Below, in pieces: positions 7,966-12,465 of a stretch of 12,465 nt of DNA (the first letter of the stretch is position 1; each line of letters opens with the position of its first letter). Source of the stretch: Chlamydoabsidia padenii. Its lineage: Eukaryota; Mucoromycota; Mucoromycetes; Mucorales; Cunninghamellaceae. The stretch is taken from assembly GCA_025330725.1 (NCBI GenBank), contig JAIWND010000094.1, forward strand, positions 1 through 12,465. The letters are read 5' to 3'. A model generated the notes under the pieces. It worked only from the letters and a program-made list of their open reading frames with translations, searched no databases and had not been told where the DNA came from. The translations under genes and the position numbers were made by a program.

Positions 7966-8109
7966 CGTCCAGCCCCCCCCACCCGCATGCCTGTCCAATT
8001 GCATGAATTTGTCAAAGATATACGTCGTAGCTGCTGAATATGGTTTAACGGAAACAAACCCGAGATCCTTAAATTGCCACAAAAAATCTTTTAACCTTCA
8101 CCTTTCAAT
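7966..8109. other. Flank beyond the end of the inverted arm
   Basis: Homology with 2622-2640 ends at about 7965. A run of eight C stands close to the end (within 7972-7981). I see no gene or other structure. Confidence 0.4.
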
Positions 8110-8546
8110 AATGTCTTCCATCACCAACTCTCAATCTTTTCATATCTGAAATCTGCAAGCATGAATTCCTCCTATCCAAATTAAAGGTAATATCCTACTA
8201 CAAACATCTCTCTCTCTCTCTCTCTCTCTACAGCTTCTTCTATTACCTCATTTCCTTAGGCACCTCTCGCTTCTCTTGCCTCCTCTACTTCTTCTGCATT
8301 GGTCTCTGGCTCTTCCTCTTTTCCTGATATCACCACCATTATTACAAATGACACCATGATATTGGACTTTAATGACAAGATAGGTATTCTAGAAAGGAAC
8401 GCATCATCAAATCCACCCATAAAGCGAACAAAAGGATGCTTAACGATGATGTCTTGGTGGAAGAACTATGTGACAAGGTCAAAACATCCATCAATATAGG
8501 CAATGATGTTGGTAATAGAAGTTTATCCTCGTATGGACAGTCTTAA
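8110..8546 (+). pseudogene. Possible remnant of an unidentified gene
   Basis: Coding-like sequence appears in two frames. From about 8260 to 8499 one frame gives a serine/alanine-rich stretch followed by a mixed segment. From about 8370 a second frame is open to a TAA at 8544-8546 and reads as an ordinary hydrophilic C-terminus with acidic and lysine residues. A GTAATA donor near 8186 with a TCTACAG or CCTTAG acceptor could mark an intron containing the TC microsatellite. AATAAA occurs downstream near 8603-8610. A frameshifted gene 3' end explains this best, but I recognise no domain and the call is weak. Confidence 0.28.
8207..8228. repeat. (TC)11 microsatellite
   Basis: Eleven TC units directly before a TACAG, so it may act as the pyrimidine tract of a former intron in the gene remnant around it. 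Confidence 0.9.
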
Positions 8547-8724
8547 TTAATAGTATATAGTATGTAGTTTATAGAATATAATGTTTTTATTATTATCTTT
8601 ATCAATAAATAAATACGTGCTATCACTTGGTTTATCTATCAAATTGTGTATGTAGCCTACTGCAAAAACTTAACACTTTGAGGCCTGGGCCGACTGTGTC
8701 AGGATTTTGTGACCAAAGATTTTT
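8547..8724. other. Left flank of the transposon
   Basis: AT-rich sequence with TA-rich and AATAAA-like words to about 8610. The part 8600-8715 has scattered matches, in the right order, to the end of exon 1 of the MULE transposase (plus strand here), which would fit an older copy split by the insertion. The similarity is too weak to annotate as a gene. Confidence 0.3.
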
Positions 8725-8852
8725 GGATAATTCTTGATGCACGCACTATTTACACGACGAGACCTTAGCTTTACAAAAAATCGCGGAGAATTCAACCCCG
8801 GTCAGGCTTTTCCTAGGCACGGGATTCTTTTTCGCGCAAAAAAAAAAAAAAA
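8725..8852 (+). repeat. Left terminal inverted repeat of the MULE
   Basis: It matches the reverse complement of 11976-12109. Perfect shared stretches include TTCTTGAT (8731-8738), ACACGACGAGACCTT (about 8752-8766) and ATCGCGGAGAATTCAACCCC (about 8779-8798). It ends in CGCG and a run of 15 A. Confidence 0.85.
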
Positions 8853-8924
8853 GTTGGGAGCGATCTCAAAGATAATTTTTTTTTCTTTCGCTTTTTTCAT
8901 AAAAAAGAAGAAGACATAAGACAT

Positions 8925-8930
8925 TTTATT
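8925..8930 (-). terminator. Polyadenylation signal of the transposase gene
   Basis: AATAAA on the minus strand, 9 bases beyond the transposase stop codon. Its closeness to the stop is a little unusual but leaves room before the terminal repeat. Confidence 0.4.
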
Positions 8931-8938
8931 TTTTGAAA

Positions 8939-11873
8939 CTAGATGTGTCTTGTATATGGATCATCGTCTTGCCACGTTCTTGGTAAAGTTGTACGTTGGC
9001 GTTCTCGGATGACAGCCTCAATGTAAGCATCGACACTACCATCATTCTGAGCACGGTGAAACACAGTTGCTTGGGTTGGGTTTGACACCTCCAACAAACT
9101 GGCATATTCGCCTCTTGCCTCCTCTCCTTCTTCTTCAACTCTTGCTAATAGCTCTCTGAGCCTTCTCGCATCGGCACGCTCATCCCTGTACCTGATTTCC
9201 AACGCCAACAAATTACGCTCCTCATCCACGGCAGGGGCTTCATCATTGCCTTGGTTACCTTCTTCCGGATCTCGCCTAGGAATTCTTCTGCGTGGAATCA
9301 CCAAAACAAGGATGGTGAAAGGTGATGGTTGTTGCTGTTCTAGTATTCGGCGTGGGATTATCAGTGCCGGTGGTTCAGCATCATTTGCACTATAGGGTAA
9401 CGGACGTCGCATAGGAAGACGAGGCAAAACGCCTTCACGAGGATAATTACCAGGATGGTAAGGATTGGGGTTGATGGTCTACGCGTAGAAATAGTTAGTA
9501 TAGTTAAAATAAATTAGGTCGATTAGATATAATTACCTGCAGGAAACTGATGAATGGTGGCGTGTGTGATCGTTTAATAAAAAATCTTCTGTTCACCAAA
9601 TCATCATGATCTAGCAAATATGTTTTCACTAAATGCTTGCATAGTGTGACAGGACTGCAAGAATGCGGGACAGCCACATACCCACTGAGACAAATTTGTC
9701 GAGTAGTAGCGCGGAAACCCCGTGCAGCCCTTCCTTTAATCCATTCTTCCATGAACCGTGCTTCGAATGTTGATGTTTCAGACCGGTACATCATCATTGA
9801 CTGATATTTTACTTTCAGTTTTCTGTAATAATGTTTCAAAATTACAAATGTGACCAAGTCCAGACTTGCGCGATTATAATGGTACAAATGCGTTCGTTTT
9901 AAAACCTTCCAGTGGGCTTCAATCATCATGGTCGTTTTTCCGATGGGGATCATACCGTTTACGGCAGATTTCGCCCAGCGGTCGTATGCAGATTTAGTAT
10001 ATCAGTTTCTATACAGGGATGCCCAAGTGTCCTGAAGATTGTTGGCGTGGCAGTAGTTGTAGATTTCTTCTGTCGGACGCATCCAGATTGCTTCATTTGA
10101 TGGATGGTATGTCGGACCTGATGCATGAATTTCAATTTCTTTTTTAGTAACTGCCCCTGAATCACTGAAAAACTTTTACCTTCGAGAATCATGTGGTGCA
10201 TGTTGTAATGTTTGCCCATCATTTCCAATATAATAGTTCTCTGGCTTATTGTCGCTAACAGATTTCCGCCTCTTCTTCGAGCATCGTGAACGGGAACGAA
10301 GCTAGGATCAACGAACTCATGTTCATTGTGTGCATCGAATCCATTGTAAATTGGAAGAATGGTAGTTTTTGGTTTAGATAATTTAGTTTTGACAGCCCTC
10401 TTCAAGTGCCAAAGACACAAACGAACAATTGATCGACCATTGGATGGCCAAACAGCTTCAATTGCAGCGATTTCAGCTTGATCTTTGTCGGTAAAGAAGA
10501 AAGTGGGGTTCAAACCCCGATTCTTCATCGCTCTGAAAAAGATTTTCAGGGTTGCAATCCTTCCTGTATCTGCATATGGTTCAGATGAGGCATTGGCATT
10601 GCTGTCAACCTTCATAATCAAATAAGCAATGGGATAGCCTGAACCGCAGACATTTGCAACAACACCAAGTAGTTCGAAACCGACGCGTTTCGTTTTGTAC
10701 GTCGAGTCGACATGGTATTCTGTAACCTGGTCGCTTTGAACAAGGAGATCAAAAAAGCCAGTTTTAAAGCCCAAATACTTTACACCAGCAGTGCTTCGAG
10801 ACATCAACTACAGTACATCATTTAATATTAAATGCAACAATAGATCAATAAGTTTATTAGTAAATATTGACAAATAATCTACAATACAGTATCTAGACTA
10901 TGTACTATACCCTATATCTAGTTACTCCTCGCACCCACAACCATTTCCTACAGAATCCTTCACCAAACCCATAATTGTTGCTTACCTCCTCACAATCCAA
11001 TTCTTCTTGTAGCGATTCTACTAGGATGCAATTTGATTGAAGTTGATCTTCGGCTTTCTTGTACGACGCCACGAACGCATTGCGCCAGGCCAAGGACACT
11101 TGCCCCCGGTTAACAACGTAGCCAAATTCTTCAACAACTTTCTCATACAGGCCCACCACATTGAGATCGTGGATATCGATCCGCGAGGGAATGAATGTTT
11201 TGATCGCTTGAGACATGGGAGTTGCCCGAATCATACGCAATTCCAATGCTTCAGGTCTTTCATGGTCAATATGATGGACGACGTTCGAGTTGATCCATCT
11301 GTACTTGCGGTTGATGAACCCGAATACTTTTCCTCTGCAGTCGAATGAATCAATCCGTTGATAACGTCGTCGCAATATCGATTGGTCTAATTGGCGGCAA
11401 GCTACAAAAAAAAAAAGAAGAGAGATTAATGTGTTTACCGACTTCTATACATATTTACCATGATCATCCTGCAAGCAAACGAATTCGAAGGCCACACCGT
11501 GTCGCAATTCAGGCGTGGCCATATACCGCGAGTGATACTCGTAGTGGTCGATATTCTTGACAAGATCCAAAATTGCTTGGTGCATTTGTTGATCTGTCAA
11601 GTCGTAGAGAACAGGCAACATATAGACATCAGCGGCCAGATAAACGCCATCGTCACCGACTTCGTTAGGGTCCAAGAAGTGATGCCGGATTTCAGAGTCG
11701 CACATAAGAAAAGCGGGAGGTTTTGGTTCTGGCACGTCTCTTTCACGGGAATTGTAACAAGTTTTAAACAATTTATCGACTCTAACACCATTGAAAAGTT
11801 CGCATCGCTTATAGGCTTTGCATCTGCTACAGCGGATGAGTGTAGAGGGGTCAGTGGGAGTTGAAGTGTTCAT
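8939..11873 (-). pseudogene. MULE transposase, four exons, one frameshift and one stop
   Basis: Exons on the minus strand are 11873-11459, 11401-10986, 10807-9537 and 9478-8939, with GT-AG introns of 57, 178 and 58 nt; joined phases agree. The product would be about 880 residues. Exon 1 has Cys15-x2-Cys18, Cys24 and Cys39. Exon 3 holds the DDE core: Asp near 311 (His-Val-Asp-Ser-Thr), Asp near 384 (Thr-Asp-Lys-Asp), a Cys-x2-His in Arg-Leu-Cys-Leu-Trp-His, and the Glu in Ile-Glu-Ala-His-Trp (about 9918). A SWIM-like finger (Cys-x5-Cys-Lys-His, about 9620-9660) follows, and exon 4 ends in a charged coiled-coil. A run of six A (10140-10145) lacks one base, shifting the frame, and an in-frame TGA stands at 10002-10004; homology continues through both. 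Enzymes of this family cut and join the terminal repeats. Confidence 0.85.
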
Positions 11874-11975
11874 AGTAAAAGTGAAGAATAAAGTAGAGAG
11901 GTAGAAGTGAAATATGAAAAGGAAAGGAAAGAAAATTTTTTATTTTTGTTTTATTTTGGTTGTCCGGTCCCCCCG

Positions 11976-12109
11976 TTTTTTTTTTTTTTTTTTTTTTTCG
12001 CGAAAAAGGTTCCCTTGCCTACGAAAAGACTGGCGGGGGTTGAATTCTCCGCGATTTTTTTGTGAAGCCAAGGTCTCGTCGTGTACAGTGCGTGTATCAA
12101 GAACTACCC
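11976..12109 (-). repeat. Right terminal inverted repeat of the MULE
   Basis: Inverted partner of 8725-8852, matching at most positions by eye, with a one-base gap near the outer end and a longer homopolymer (23 T at 11976-11998 against 15 A on the left). It lies about 100 bp upstream of the transposase start codon and so also forms the promoter side of that gene. Confidence 0.85.
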
Positions 12110-12125
12110 TTTATTTTTTATATAG

Positions 12126-12465
12126 CTTGCCATCACGTCGATGCCACCATTTTACGCCAACAACCTCAGCAAATTGGCGAATTTAACTGCGAAGGAAAGT
12201 TGTGCAACTTTATCCACAGGAAGTACAATTGAATCAACCTTAGCGTAATTCGTCAAATCGACCATGGAAGACCTGAAGTATTAGAAAGCAGGATGATCCG
12301 TGCAACGCCAATGCCAGAAGCGATATAAATAGTTGTCAACATTCAACTCGATACTTACAATATCAACATCATCAACTTCTATGAAAAGGTGTTCGCTCGC
12401 TTCGGGTATGTTGTAAACCGTGGACAGGTTCCAACTACTTGGTGCCAGGGTTTCGAAGCATTACA
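12126..12465 (+). pseudogene. Second, diverged MULE transposase fragment (exon 2 equivalent)
   Basis: The plus strand read from 12126 aligns without a gap to exon 2 of the transposase at 11401-10986: both begin Ala-Cys, share Ile-Leu-Arg near the start, Arg-Lys-Tyr, Arg-Met-Ile-Arg-Ala-Thr-Pro-Met and Gly-Tyr-Val-Val-Asn-Arg-Gly-Gln-Val. A TATAG directly before 12126 fits the exon 2 acceptor. In-frame stops stand at 12230-12232 (TGA where the other copy has Trp) and 12326-12328 (TAA), so it is dead. It runs off the window end. Its orientation is opposite to the first element and its sequence clearly different, so it is an older or separate family member. Confidence 0.82.

Larger units (their letters stand above)
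8725..12109 (-). mobile_element. MULE (Mutator-like) DNA transposon with long terminal inverted repeats
   Basis: The element is about 3385 bp, bounded by inverted repeats of roughly 130 bp and carrying one transposase gene that fills nearly all the internal space. Long terminal repeats and a transposase with DDE core plus SWIM-like finger are the mark of the Mutator superfamily. MULEs usually leave 8-11 bp target duplications. Here the flanks AAGATTTTT (8716-8724) and TTTATTTTT (12110-12118) agree at only six of nine positions, so the exact ends or the duplication are uncertain. The transposase carries two lesions, so this copy would depend on another for movement. Confidence 0.85.

Noticed and set aside
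2389..8228. AG tract at 2389-2416 and TC tract at 8207-8228 as matching outer ends of the inverted arms
   Set aside because: The sequence next to them does not match. Real arm homology ends near 2622 and 7965.
10140..10145. Programmed frameshift in the transposase
   Set aside because: A run of six A is a weak slip site, the TGA downstream would still stop translation, and transposases of this group are read in one frame as far as I know.
9912..11348. Plus-strand frames across the transposase (9912-10100, 11037-11348)
   Set aside because: They are antisense to exons whose protein family is recognised and have no support of their own.
8716..12118. A 9 bp target-site duplication around the MULE
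   Set aside because: Only six of nine bases agree and they are mostly T. In T-rich sequence this can be chance, so I do not annotate it.
12230..12232. RIP-type mutation (C to T) as the cause of the stops in the old MULE fragment
   Set aside because: One TGG to TGA change fits, but the other stop is an A to T change. Two sites cannot show a mutational pattern.

Overview
The window looks like AT-rich nuclear DNA of a filamentous fungus. The signs are short GT-AG introns (57-80 nt) with CTGAT/CTGAC-like branch sites, TATA boxes, AATAAA signals, monocistronic genes with long non-coding spacers, and a Mutator-like (MULE) transposon of a kind common in fungi. An early-diverging lineage such as Mucoromycota is my guess, from general impression only. 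No rRNA, tRNA, CRISPR or bacterial operon structure is visible.

Left two thirds (about 190-7965): a family of one small secreted, cysteine-containing protein gene that has been duplicated, inverted and partly destroyed. I count five copies. Two are intact and encode identical 211-residue proteins: 4129-4764 (minus) and 6952-7587 (plus). Three are broken: 469-649 (minus, internal deletion), about 1168-2010 (plus, badly decayed) and 5701-6333 (minus, well preserved only in its 3' third). They sit in three blocks. Block L (190-2010) and block R (5527-7965) are inverted copies of the same divergent gene pair. Block M (2622-5090) is an inverted copy of the half of R that holds the intact gene. Both intact genes have a TATA box and a likely 5'-UTR intron whose acceptor lies two bases before the ATG. 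The promoters and first ~500 coding bases are identical while the outer flanks differ clearly, which suggests gene conversion between the arms. I do not recognise the protein family.

Middle (about 7965-8725): low-complexity and decayed sequence with a TC microsatellite and a possible remnant of an unidentified gene.

Right third (8725-12109): a 3.4 kb MULE transposon with terminal inverted repeats of about 130 bp and a four-exon transposase gene on the minus strand. The transposase has an N-terminal cysteine motif, the DDE core, a SWIM-like zinc finger and a coiled-coil tail, but also one frameshift and one in-frame stop, so this copy is probably dead by itself. Just outside its right end (12126 to the window end) lies a second, more diverged MULE transposase fragment on the plus strand. 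It begins exactly at the position equivalent to exon 2 of the first, preceded by an intron-like acceptor, so the younger element appears to have inserted in the first intron of an older relative.
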